This document shows, one piece after another, positions 1 through 6,707 of a DNA stretch of 9,414 nucleotides (position 1 is its first letter; the number at the start of each line of letters is the position of its first letter). A program made the position numbers and the translations under genes. This stretch comes from JAICLV01 sp036380925. Its GTDB lineage: Bacteria > Actinomycetota > Actinomycetes > Acidothermales > Acidothermaceae. The DNA lies in the NCBI GenBank assembly GCA_036380925.1, contig DASVDW010000174.1:1-9414 (forward strand), in the 5' to 3' direction. The notes beneath the pieces were generated by a model. The model worked only from the letters and a program-made list of their open reading frames with translations, was not told the DNA's origin and searched no databases.

Positions 1-2666
1 AGGTAGTCGTCGTCGATCGTGCCGTCGGGCAATTCCACGAACTGCGCCGCCGTGCCGTCGACCGGCGATGCGCGATACAGCGTGTGCGTGCCGGTCGGAG
101 TCATCGGGTCGAACACGATCGCGCCGCCGTCCGCCGACAGCGCTGGAGCGCCCATGTCGTAACACGAGCTGGTGGACGTGCCGCCGCAGCCTGGGGCGTA
201 AGGGTTTTCGATAGTCACAGGAGCAGTGGCCAGCGAGCTGAGGTCTTGCACCTGCAGGTCCTCGCTCGACGAGCCGGCCGGGCCGGGGTAACTGACATAG
301 CGACCGTCGGCTGACAGCGCGATCCGCGGCCCGTAGGTGTTGCCCTGGTAGTAGTACTGCGGTTCGCCGATGGCGCGGCTGAGCACGGGAGCACTGGGGT
401 TCGCCAGGTCGACGACAACCACCGTCCCGCCACCCGAGCCATCGGCGTTTGCCACGTAGGCGACTCGGCTGCCGTCGGCCGACAGTTCCGGCTCGTTGAC
501 CTCCCAGACGCCCGAGGCCAGCGGCACGACGGTTCCGGTGCCCGCCCGCCAGTCCTCGACGACGAGGTGGTCGTCGCCGTTGCTGTCCTCCGCGACGTAC
601 GCGACGTGCGTGCCGTCGGCGTCCATCGAAAGACCGTGCCCGAACGGCGCGCGCGCGTACGGCACGCCGAGATCCGGCGCCGCCACCTGCTGCACGACGC
701 CGGTGGCTCGGTCCGCGACAAAGACGTCGGGCGTGCCGTTGGTGTCGTCCGCGACCAATCCGTCGGCGTCCGAGACGAAGGCGACCGCGCTGCCGTCACC
801 GCTGATCGCGACGTCGCTGACGTCGCCGCCGTCCGGCGCCGTCGTCGGCGCATCGGGCAGGTGGCTGATCAGCGTCGTCGTGCCCGCCTGCCGGTCGCGG
901 ACGAACGCTTCGACACCGCCGTAGCAGGACGACGAGCCCTGCTGCTGCGAGGCGAGGCTGCCGTCCCCAGAGTACGGCGAGCTGTCACAGCTGTTCGCGG
1001 CGGCGAACGCGACGTACCGACCCGACGAGCTGACCGACGGGTTGAGCTCGCTTTCCGCCGCGGCGCGACCGTCGGGCAGCACGCTGATCGGGTCGAGCAC
1101 CTCGGTTCGGGTCGCTGCTCGGGTCGTGCCCGACGTCGTCAGCTCGGCGCTTTGTTGACGCACGAAGTCGACGGCGCGCACGCCGAAGGTGTGCGTCGAA
1201 CCCGCCGCCAGGCCGCTGACCGAGTAGCTGGTGGTGAAGCCGTCGACCGCGGCGACCTGCTTGCCGTCGACGCTGACGAGGTACTCCACCACGCCGACGT
1301 CGTCGGCTGCGTCCGGCCAGGACAGGTCGACCGAGAAGTAGCTGCTGGCGTCGACGTTGAGTGCCGCGCCCGCCGGCCAACTCGGGGCCGCCGCGTCCGT
1401 CACGGAGGCGTAGTAGACCTGCACGCTGCCGTCCGTCGGGCCGCCGTAGTTGGTGGCGGCCGAGGAGAACACCGCGGCGTGTCCGTCTTGGGTCAGCTGG
1501 CCGAGCGTGTTGCCGCCGTTCGGATCGGAGCCGTCGGGCGCTAGAACTGGCAACTGGCCGGCCTGGCTGTCCGGTGGCCAGCCGAGCCAGACCTCGTTCG
1601 GGCTCGCCGGCGCGACGTAACCGATGACGGCGCCGTCGCGGGAGAGCCGCGGCTCGCCGCTGGCCGAAGAGCCGAAGCCGGGTGCGGGGACCATCACGCC
1701 GGCGGCCTGACCGTCGACGCTTTCGATCGCCAGAGACGGCCGGTCCGCGAAGTACGTGGCGAAGGAAATCCGGGAGCCGTCGGCCGACAGGGAGAACGGC
1801 GCCACGGTCGCGCCGAGCGGCTCCAAGATGTCGGACTCGTAGAGCGTCTCACCGGTGCGCTTCGACACCCGGACGGTTGGGCCGTTCGCATCGACGACGT
1901 AAGCGACCTCGGCGCCGTCCGCGGACAGTTGGGGAAAGGTGTAGCCGTTGTCGAACTCGCCTGGTGGCAGCACGCTCGGGTTTGCCCCACTGGCGTCGGT
2001 GACCACGACCGCCGGGCTTCCGTCTGAGTCGTCGAGACGCACGAATGCGACCGCGCTTCCGTCGGCGGACACCGACACGCCGGCGGCGCCGTCCGCCTCG
2101 CCCTGGTTCGACGCCGGCTGCGGCACGGGGACCGCGTGCAGCGTGCCGGCCGGCCAATCGGCCAGATAGACGTGCTCGGCGCCGTCGTCCGGAACTGTCG
2201 GCAGCAGGGAGGCGGTGGTGAGAAACGCGATCGCGGCGCCGTCGGCGCTCATGGCCGCGGCGTCGACCGGGTGCGCCGCCGCCGCGCCGCCGGCGTCCTT
2301 GCTGACCAGGGTGGTGGTGTTGGCCTGCCGGTCCCGCACGAACAGCTGGTCGGTGTAGCCACCACCGGTCCCGACGAACGCGACGTAGCGGCCGTCCTCG
2401 CTCGCGGTCACGCCGGGCTGCGTCGACGTGAACGCACCCGAGCCCGCGGGCAGGATGCTCACCAAGGAGACCTCGAACGGGGTGGACGCGGTCGACGCCG
2501 CGGCCGCCTGCGGAATGACCACGAGCATGCCCGCGACCGCGGCGGAGGCTGCCGTCGCGGCGACTCCAGCGCAAACCCGCCCCCGTCTGGGCCAGAGGCC
2601 GGCGGCGCCGGCCTGAATCGCCGTCCGAAGCATTCGCGACCCAAAGGTTCGCGCCCGTCCCCCCAT
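1..2666 (-). CDS. Secreted double beta-propeller protein (PD40/TolB-like repeats) with central FN3 domain, 3' end beyond window
   Basis: An uninterrupted frame of 888 codons starts at ATG 2666 and leaves the window without a stop. The start is supported by AGGAGGA at 2672-2678, 5 nt upstream. Residues 1-31 are basic (R27-R28), 32-51 are hydrophobic, and an Ala-rich stretch ends near residue 57, as in a signal peptide; no lipobox is seen. A recurring blade motif (LSADG followed by a short beta strand such as VAYV) begins near residues 89, 140, 200, 248, 294, 342 and 391, giving seven blades. Residues about 424-520 look like a fibronectin type III domain (LSW, then SYSVSGLAAGSTHTF, then VRAVD). 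Further blades begin near 545, 621, 682, 728, 785 and 844, so a seventh is expected past the edge. Phrases such as FVRDRQAGTTTLIS are typical of PD40 propeller proteins. Cysteines near the start and end of the second propeller could form disulfides. Ligand or enzymatic role is unknown; binding of a partner or polymer outside the cell is inference. Confidence 0.9.
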   Translation of the reverse strand, partial: MGGRARTFGSRMLRTAIQAGAAGLWPRRGRVCAGVAATAASAAVAGMLVVIPQAAAASTASTPFEVSLVSILPAGSGAFTSTQPGVTASEDGRYVAFVGTGGGYTDQLFVRDRQANTTTLVSKDAGGAAAAHPVDAAAMSADGAAIAFLTTASLLPTVPDDGAEHVYLADWPAGTLHAVPVPQPASNQGEADGAAGVSVSADGSAVAFVRLDDSDGSPAVVVTDASGANPSVLPPGEFDNGYTFPQLSADGAEVAYVVDANGPTVRVSKRTGETLYESDILEPLGATVAPFSLSADGSRISFATYFADRPSLAIESVDGQAAGVMVPAPGFGSSASGEPRLSRDGAVIGYVAPASPNEVWLGWPPDSQAGQLPVLAPDGSDPNGGNTLGQLTQDGHAAVFSSAATNYGGPTDGSVQVYYASVTDAAAPSWPAGAALNVDASSYFSVDLSWPDAADDVGVVEYLVSVDGKQVAAVDGFTTSYSVSGLAAGSTHTFGVRAVDFVRQQSAELTTSGTTRAATRTEVLDPISVLPDGRAAAESELNPSVSSSGRYVAFAAANSCDSSPYSGDGSLASQQQGSSSCYGGVEAFVRDRQAGTTTLISHLPDAPTTAPDGGDVSDVAISGDGSAVAFVSDADGLVADDTNGTPDVFVADRATGVVQQVAAPDLGVPYARAPFGHGLSMDADGTHVAYVAEDSNGDDHLVVEDWRAGTGTVVPLASGVWEVNEPELSADGSRVAYVANADGSGGGTVVVVDLANPSAPVLSRAIGEPQYYYQGNTYGPRIALSADGRYVSYPGPAGSSSEDLQVQDLSSLATAPVTIENPYAPGCGGTSTSSCYDMGAPALSADGGAIVFDPMTPTGTHTLYRASPVDGTAAQFVELPDGTIDDDY

Positions 2667-2763
2667 GTGCGTCCTCCTCGTCCACGCCGGCCGGACACCG
2701 CGCCGGGCCGTAACACTGTCCGCGAAACCGCCGACCCGCCGTAATGGGCCGATTTACGTATCC

Positions 2764-2795
2764 GCGCATGGCGGAACCAGGGCTCCGCCGTGCGC
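2764..2795. repeat. 12-bp interrupted palindrome in the divergent intergenic region
   Basis: GCGCATGGCGGA at 2764-2775 is matched by TCCGCCGTGCGC at 2784-2795 across an 8-nt spacer. Eleven of twelve positions pair; the exception is T2769/G2790, which would be a wobble pair in a plus-strand RNA. It lies 98 bp upstream of the propeller gene start and 218 bp upstream of the LuxR gene start. No gene ends here, so an operator or a leader hairpin is more likely than a terminator. Confidence 0.55.
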
Positions 2796-2878
2796 CCGAT
2801 CATCACGGGAGCCGGTTTAGTCGCGGTATAGCGAAGAGCCGCTCACCCGATCGCCGTAGCCGACTGCGCCTTCTTGCG

Positions 2879-2925
2879 AAACGGCCGAGCGGAGCCGTGT
2901 CCCAAACGGCCGAGCTGAGCTATGT
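2879..2925. repeat. Tandem 22-bp direct repeats, 25-bp period
   Basis: The units at 2879-2900 and 2904-2925 match at 19 of 22 positions, with an identical 12-bp core AAACGGCCGAGC. The 25-bp period is about two and a half helical turns. The pair lies 88-134 bp upstream of the LuxR gene start, a reasonable place for two protein-binding half-sites. Function is inferred from position only. Confidence 0.5.
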
Positions 2926-2953
2926 CGGTGTGCGACAATGCGCTGTCGGCGGT

Positions 2954-2984
2954 ACGAGCCCGGCGGGTGGACTTGCGGGCTCGT
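2954..2984. repeat. 9-bp perfect inverted repeat just upstream of the LuxR gene
   Basis: ACGAGCCCG (2954-2962) and CGGGCTCGT (2976-2984) are perfect reverse complements separated by 13 nt. The element sits between the tandem repeats and the ribosome binding site of the LuxR gene. It could be an operator, possibly autoregulatory, or a leader hairpin. It would fall inside the coding sequence if the ATG at 2938 were the true start. Confidence 0.5.
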
Positions 2985-3012
2985 CACTACCCGGGGGGAG
3001 GGGAACAGCACG

Positions 3013-3708
3013 TTGGGCGTTGTCGATGCATGGACCGACTGCGACGTCGAGACCTTGACCCACATCGTCCGACACTGTGACGGCAAGCGAGGCATCTCCC
3101 CCCGGCTGCTTGAAGATCTACGCCGAGTCGTCGGCGCGGACCAAGTGCTGCTGCTCGAGCTCGACACCGAATGCGCGCGTCTCGCGGCAGCCGCACCCGC
3201 GCTGCCGTCGTACGGCAGATTGACCCGAGTGGCCGCCGGCGGCTGGACGGCGCTGCTCGACCGGGAATCGGTCGCCGGCGTCGAAGCCGCTGCGGCGAAA
3301 GACGTCGTCGTCGCGCCGCTCGCTTCGCCGGTCTCCGACGCGTGTTTGGTGTTCCTCCGAAAGGACCGTCAGTTCGAACAGCGCGACCACGCGCTGCTGG
3401 GCTTGCTCGCGCCCCACGTGGTGAGCGCGTACCGGCGGTTGGCCGAACGCCGGACCGGCGCGACCGCGCTGACCCCACGGCAGCGCACGGTGTTGCATCT
3501 GGTCGCGCGAGGTTGCGGCAACGAGGAGATCGCCAGGCGGCTGGTCGTCTCACCCGGCACCGTGCGCAAGCACCTCGACAACATCTTCCGGCAACTCGGG
3601 GTGTCGAGCAGGGCGGCGGCGGTCGCCAGAGCCTTTCCCGAGGGTGTTCCAAGGTACTTGCCGGACCACCCGGCCCGGCTGCCGCTGCCGGCGCAACGCA
3701 CCGGTTAG
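3013..3708 (+). CDS. LuxR-family transcriptional regulator with GAF-like N-terminal region
   Basis: A cytoplasmic DNA-binding regulator of 231 residues. The C-terminal LuxR/FixJ-type helix-turn-helix spans about residues 153-208: it opens with LTPRQRTVLHLVARG, continues EEIARRL, and has the recognition-helix region SPGTVRKHLDNIF followed by LGVSSRAAAVARA. The N-terminal 150 residues (LLEDLRRVVGADQVLLLELD and after) resemble GAF-like sensor regions. No receiver-domain phosphorylation motif is apparent. I chose TTG 3013 because a strong purine-rich ribosome binding site ends 9 nt before it, whereas in-frame ATG 2938 lacks a good one and would place an inverted repeat in coding sequence. It is divergent from the secreted propeller gene, which is the natural candidate target, and converges on the YciI-like gene. 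The signal it senses is unknown. Confidence 0.88.
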   Translation: MGVVDAWTDCDVETLTHIVRHCDGKRGISPRLLEDLRRVVGADQVLLLELDTECARLAAAAPALPSYGRLTRVAAGGWTALLDRESVAGVEAAAAKDVVVAPLASPVSDACLVFLRKDRQFEQRDHALLGLLAPHVVSAYRRLAERRTGATALTPRQRTVLHLVARGCGNEEIARRLVVSPGTVRKHLDNIFRQLGVSSRAAAVARAFPEGVPRYLPDHPARLPLPAQRTG

Positions 3709-3718
3709 CTCGGCCCGC

Positions 3719-4021
3719 TCAGCCCGCGCTCGCTCGAAAGTCAAGCCAGAGCGCCCACGGACGCACTGCGCCCACTTCGAGGAATCCAGCGCGGGCCCAA
3801 GGATCGGCGGCGAGGCGTTGCCGTACCTCGGCTTCGTCGCGTGCCGCAACGCAGTGCAGCGTTTCTTCGCCGTCCCCAATCGGACCGCCGAGCAAAATGA
3901 ACCCGTCCGTCACCAAGCCGTCCATGAAGTCGGCGTGCTCAGCCCAGCCTGCTTGCTGGCGGATTCCCTGATCGCGGTTCCACGCTGATCCGTGGACCAG
4001 CGTCACGGCAAAGTGCGGCAT
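3719..4021 (-). CDS. YciI-like (YCII domain) protein
   Basis: A small 100-residue protein with YCII-domain features: N-terminal strand PHFAVTLVHG, a helix containing WAEHADFMDGL (His29), then DGFILLGGPIGDG (Gly45-Gly46-Pro47) and a C-terminal strand around VRPWALW. YCII domains have a dimeric ferredoxin-like fold and are proposed to be small enzymes or binding proteins; no reaction can be assigned. The ATG at 4021 aligns with the usual family N-terminus and has GGAGG 11 nt upstream. A longer GTG start at 4051 has no better ribosome binding site. It follows truA by 44 nt on the same strand, so cotranscription at low level is plausible. Its stop is 10 bp from the stop of the convergent LuxR gene. 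Confidence 0.85.
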   Translation of the reverse strand: MPHFAVTLVHGSAWNRDQGIRQQAGWAEHADFMDGLVTDGFILLGGPIGDGEETLHCVAARDEAEVRQRLAADPWARAGFLEVGAVRPWALWLDFRASAG

Positions 4022-4065
4022 CGTCGTTCGGTCCTCCGTCCCGGGCGCCACCTGGCGTTTGAGCT

Positions 4066-4929
4066 CTAGCCTCGCCTGTTTCTGGTCAACTCAGCACGGG
4101 CCGCGAGCTTGTCGTCGTCCGGGTAGCGGACTTCCTCGAGGACGAGCCCGTGCGGCGGGACGACCATGACGCTGGACTCGCGCTCGCCTTTCAACAGCAG
4201 GGCGGCCGGCCAACTCGGGTCGCGTCGTCCGTCGCCGACGGCGAGCAAGGCGCCGACCAGCGAGCGGACCATCGAGTGGCAAAACGCGTCAGCCTCAACG
4301 TTCGCGATCACCACCTCGTCGTCGCGCGACCACTCGAACCGCAGCAGGCCGCGCACCGTGGTGGCCCCTTCGCGCCGCCGGCAGAAAGCGGCGAAGTCGT
4401 GCTCGCCGAGCAGCAGCTCGGCGGCGACATTCATCGCGTCGACGTCGAGTCGCCTGAGATGCGCCAACGTGTCACGGCGTCGCAGCGGGTCGACGAACCC
4501 GCTGTCCGTGACCCGGTAGGAGTACCGCCGCGAGAGCGCGGAGAATCGCGCGTCGAACCCGGGCGGCGCCAGGCGCGCCTGCTTGATCCGGACGTCGTGC
4601 GCGAGCACCCCGTTCAGCGATCGCGCCAGGCGTGCGAACCCGCCACCCCCGTCGGCCGGGAGGTCGGCCGGGATGTCGACGTGGGCGACTTGGCCGCGCG
4701 CGTGCACTCCCGCGTCTGTTCGGCCGGCGACGGTGAGCGGCGGAGGCGCCGGCAACCGCAGCACGGTCGCGAGCGCGGTCTCGACGTCGCCCTGAACGGT
4801 GCGCAAACCGGGCTGGCGGGCCCAGCCGGCGAAGTCGGCGCCGTCATAGGCGAGGTCGAGCCGAACCCGAACGAGCCCGGCGCCGCCCTCCTCGTGGGCA
4901 GCGCCGGGCTCGGTTCGACGTTCGCTCAG
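4066..4929 (-). CDS. truA: tRNA pseudouridine(38-40) synthase TruA, probable CTG start
   Basis: Converts uridines 38-40 of the tRNA anticodon arm to pseudouridine. The catalytic motif AGRTDAGVHARGQ is present, with the nucleophile at Asp72 in this numbering. The TruA N-terminal signature VRVRLDLAYDGADFAGW is encoded at about 4872-4822, upstream of the first conventional in-frame start (TTG 4806). No ATG, GTG or TTG lies between the upstream in-frame stop (about 5001) and 4806. CTG at 4929 gives LSERRTEPG, similar to the MSE-type beginning I recall for actinobacterial TruA, and a normal length of 287 residues. It lies 2 nt after the rplQ stop, suggesting translational coupling. A large hairpin (4868-4917) covers codons 5-21. 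Identity is certain; the start is inferred. Starting at TTG 4806 would remove the conserved YDG/GW strand. Confidence 0.93.
   Translation of the reverse strand: MSERRTEPGAAHEEGGAGLVRVRLDLAYDGADFAGWARQPGLRTVQGDVETALATVLRLPAPPPLTVAGRTDAGVHARGQVAHVDIPADLPADGGGGFARLARSLNGVLAHDVRIKQARLAPPGFDARFSALSRRYSYRVTDSGFVDPLRRRDTLAHLRRLDVDAMNVAAELLLGEHDFAAFCRRREGATTVRGLLRFEWSRDDEVVIANVEADAFCHSMVRSLVGALLAVGDGRRDPSWPAALLLKGERESSVMVVPPHGLVLEEVRYPDDDKLAARAELTRNRRG
4868..4917 (-). promoter_or_regulatory. Large GC-rich hairpin at the rplQ/truA junction
   Basis: On the minus-strand RNA, CGAAC (4917-4913) and GAGCCCGGCGC (4911-4901) pair with GCGCCGGGCTC (4883-4873) and GTTCG (4872-4868), with one bulged base at 4912. 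A U.G wobble and GCCC/GGGC (4899-4896 with 4888-4885) extend the stem to about 20 bp, closed by a 7-nt loop ACGAGGA. An AGGAGG sequence (4892-4887) lies in the loop and upper stem. No U-tract follows, so this is not a classical intrinsic terminator. It could attenuate truA or control its initiation. Confidence 0.65.
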
Positions 4930-4931
4930 GC

Positions 4932-5627
4932 CTACTCGCCGGCGTTCTTCTGCGCGTCGTCGGCGGCCTCGTCGGCGATCTCGGCGTGCGCCTGCGCCTC
5001 ACCGGCGAGTTCGGCGGACGCGTCGTCGCCGGCCTCACCGGCCGCCGCTTCGGCGCGCGCCGCCGCTTCGTCAGCTTCGGCCGCGGCTTCGACCGCGCCC
5101 TCGACGTCGCCTGCGGCCTCGGCGTCGGCGGCCGCCTCAGCGGCCTCTTGCGCCTGCGCGGCGGCTGCTTCGACCGCCGCGGCGGCTTGGGCCGGCGCCG
5201 CCTTCTTCGCCGCGGTCTTCTTCGCCGCGCGCCGGGTGGCGCCGGTCGCCTCCGCGACCACCTGCTCGGCCAGTGGCTCGACCAACTCGATCAGCGCCAT
5301 CGGAGCGGCGTCGCCCTTGCGCGGGCCAAGCTTCACGATCCGCGTGTAGCCACCCGGGCGGGTGTGGTAGCGCGGGCCGATCTCGGCGAACAGCGAGTGC
5401 ACGACGCCCCTGTCACGCACCACCGTGAGCACCTGCCGGCGCGCGTGCAGGTCGCCGCGCTTGGCCTTGGTGATCAGCCGCTCGGCGAGCGGGCGCAGCC
5501 GCTTCGCCTTCGCCTCGGTGGTGGTGATGCGGCCGTGCTCGAACAACGCCGTGGCGAGGTTGGCGAGGATGATCCGCTCGTGCGACGAGCCGCCACCGAG
5601 GCGGGGACCCTTCGTGGGCGTTGGCAT
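4932..5627 (-). CDS. rplQ: 50S ribosomal protein L17 with long Ala/Glu-rich C-terminal tail
   Basis: Component of the large ribosomal subunit. The conserved core occupies residues 1 to about 122: MPTPTKGPRLGGGSSHERIIL is the usual start, followed by LATALFEHGRITTTEAKAKRLRP and a C-terminal core ending near ALIELVEP. ATG 5627 has AGGAGA 8 nt upstream. The protein is 231 residues against about 120-130 in E. coli. The extra ~105 residues begin with a basic patch (RRAAKKTAAKKAA) and continue as an alanine/glutamate/aspartate-rich, nearly lysine-free stretch, likely helical or disordered. Alanine-rich tails on L17 occur in other actinobacteria, but this one is long. It lies 57 nt downstream of rpoA and 2 nt upstream of the proposed truA CTG. 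Confidence 0.97.
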   Translation of the reverse strand: MPTPTKGPRLGGGSSHERIILANLATALFEHGRITTTEAKAKRLRPLAERLITKAKRGDLHARRQVLTVVRDRGVVHSLFAEIGPRYHTRPGGYTRIVKLGPRKGDAAPMALIELVEPLAEQVVAEATGATRRAAKKTAAKKAAPAQAAAAVEAAAAQAQEAAEAAADAEAAGDVEGAVEAAAEADEAAARAEAAAGEAGDDASAELAGEAQAHAEIADEAADDAQKNAGE

Positions 5628-5684
5628 GACGTCGTTCTCCTGATCAGCGGGTCGAGCGAGGTGCTAGCGAATGCGGATGTCGGG

Positions 5685-6707
5685 CTAGAGCTGTTCGGTT
5701 TCGGCGTAACCCTGGTCGTCGTCGTAGTCGTCGTTGCCGGCGTACACGACGCTGCTCGGGTCGAACCCGGGAGGCGCGTCCTTGAGGTTGAGGCCCATCT
5801 CGATGAGCTTGGCCTTCACCTCGTCGATCGACTTCGCGCCAAAGTTGCGGATGTCGAGCAGGTCGGCCTCGCTGCGCGAGACGAGCTCGCCCACGGTGTG
5901 GATGCCCTCGCGCTTGAGGCAGTTGTACGAGCGCACCGTGAGGTTGAGGTCCTCGATCGGCAGCGCGAGGTCGGCGGCCAGCGCGGCGTCGGTGGGCGAC
6001 GGCCCGATGTCGATGCCTTCGGCGTCGACGTTGAGCTCACGCGCCAGGCCGAACAGCTCGACCAGCGTCTTGCCGGCACTCGCGACGGCGTCCCGGGGCC
6101 GCATCGACGGCTTGGTCTCGACGTCGACGATGAGCTTGTCGAAGTCGGTGCGCTGCTCGACGCGGGTCGCCTCCACCTTGAAGCTGACCTTCAGCACCGG
6201 CGAGTAGATCGAGTCGACCGGGATGCGGCCGATCTCGTGGCTCGGCTGCTTGTTGGCGTTGGCCTGCACGTAGCCGCGGCCGCGCTCGACGGTCAGCTCG
6301 ATCTCCAGCTTGCCCTTGCCGTTCAGGGTGGCGATCTTCAGCTCGGGATTGTGCACCTCGACGCCGGCGGGCGGCGCGATGTCGGCCGCGGTGACGTCAC
6401 CCGGCCCCTGCTTGCGCAGGTACATGACGACGGGCTCGTCGTGCTCCGAGGAGACGACCAGCTCCTTGATGTTCAAGATGATCTCGGTGACGTCCTCTTT
6501 CACGCCGGGGACGGTCGAGAACTCGTGAAGCACCCCCTCGATCCGCAGCGAGGTGACCGCCGCGCCGGGGATGGACGAGAGCAACGTGCGGCGCAGCGAG
6601 TTGCCGAGCGTGTAGCCGAAGCCGGGCTCCAGCGGCTCGATGACGAAGCGCGACCGGGTGTCGTCGACCGTCTCTTCGGAGATGGTCGGGCGTTGTGCGA
6701 TGAGCAC
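5685..6707 (-). CDS. rpoA: DNA-directed RNA polymerase subunit alpha
   Basis: The 340-residue alpha subunit, whose dimer nucleates RNA polymerase assembly and whose C-terminal domain contacts UP elements and activators. The N-terminal domain (about 1-230) has the dimerisation/assembly motif GFGYTLGNSLRRTLLSSIPG. The C-terminal domain (about 249-308) has LPIEDLNLTVRSYNCLKREG, with Arg259 at the position of the DNA-contacting E. coli Arg265, and the helix-hairpin-helix region DIRNFGAKSIDEVKAKL. An acidic tail (NDDYDDDQ) ends the protein. The start is GTG 6707 with GGAGGA immediately upstream and a 4-5 nt spacer. A hairpin at 6770-6796 separates it from rpsD, so its expression may differ from that of the upstream ribosomal genes. 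Confidence 0.98.
   Translation of the reverse strand: MLIAQRPTISEETVDDTRSRFVIEPLEPGFGYTLGNSLRRTLLSSIPGAAVTSLRIEGVLHEFSTVPGVKEDVTEIILNIKELVVSSEHDEPVVMYLRKQGPGDVTAADIAPPAGVEVHNPELKIATLNGKGKLEIELTVERGRGYVQANANKQPSHEIGRIPVDSIYSPVLKVSFKVEATRVEQRTDFDKLIVDVETKPSMRPRDAVASAGKTLVELFGLARELNVDAEGIDIGPSPTDAALAADLALPIEDLNLTVRSYNCLKREGIHTVGELVSRSEADLLDIRNFGAKSIDEVKAKLIEMGLNLKDAPPGFDPSSVVYAGNDDYDDDQGYAETEQL

Larger units (their letters stand above)
2667..3012. promoter_or_regulatory. Shared 346-bp divergent intergenic region
   Basis: This gap separates the leftward propeller gene from the rightward LuxR gene. It holds the propeller gene's ribosome binding site (2672-2678), the palindrome at 2764-2795, the tandem repeats at 2879-2925, the inverted repeat at 2954-2984 and a purine run (GGGGGGAGGGG, 2993-3003) that serves the TTG start at 3013. 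I could not identify a convincing -10/-35 pair in either direction. Both promoters must lie here or in the adjacent coding sequence. Confidence 0.6.

Noticed and set aside
215..1990. Several long frames on both strands opposite or out of frame with the propeller gene
   Set aside because: Their translations are Arg/Ala-rich low-complexity shadows without recognisable domains. The continuous frame from 2666 has a signal peptide, blade repeats and an FN3 domain.
2744..3058. Plus-strand frame of 104 codons in the divergent intergenic region
   Set aside because: It overlaps the LuxR gene start out of frame, contains the palindrome and direct repeats, has arginine-rich sequence and no family resemblance.
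3690..3740. Bidirectional terminator between the convergent LuxR and YciI-like genes
   Set aside because: The sequence is GC-rich with tandem GCGGGC-type words but no stable dyad followed by a T-tract in either direction.
5664..5688. CTAGC/GCTAG inverted repeat between rpoA and rplQ
   Set aside because: Only 5 bp with a 15-nt loop and overlapping the rpoA stop; too weak to call.
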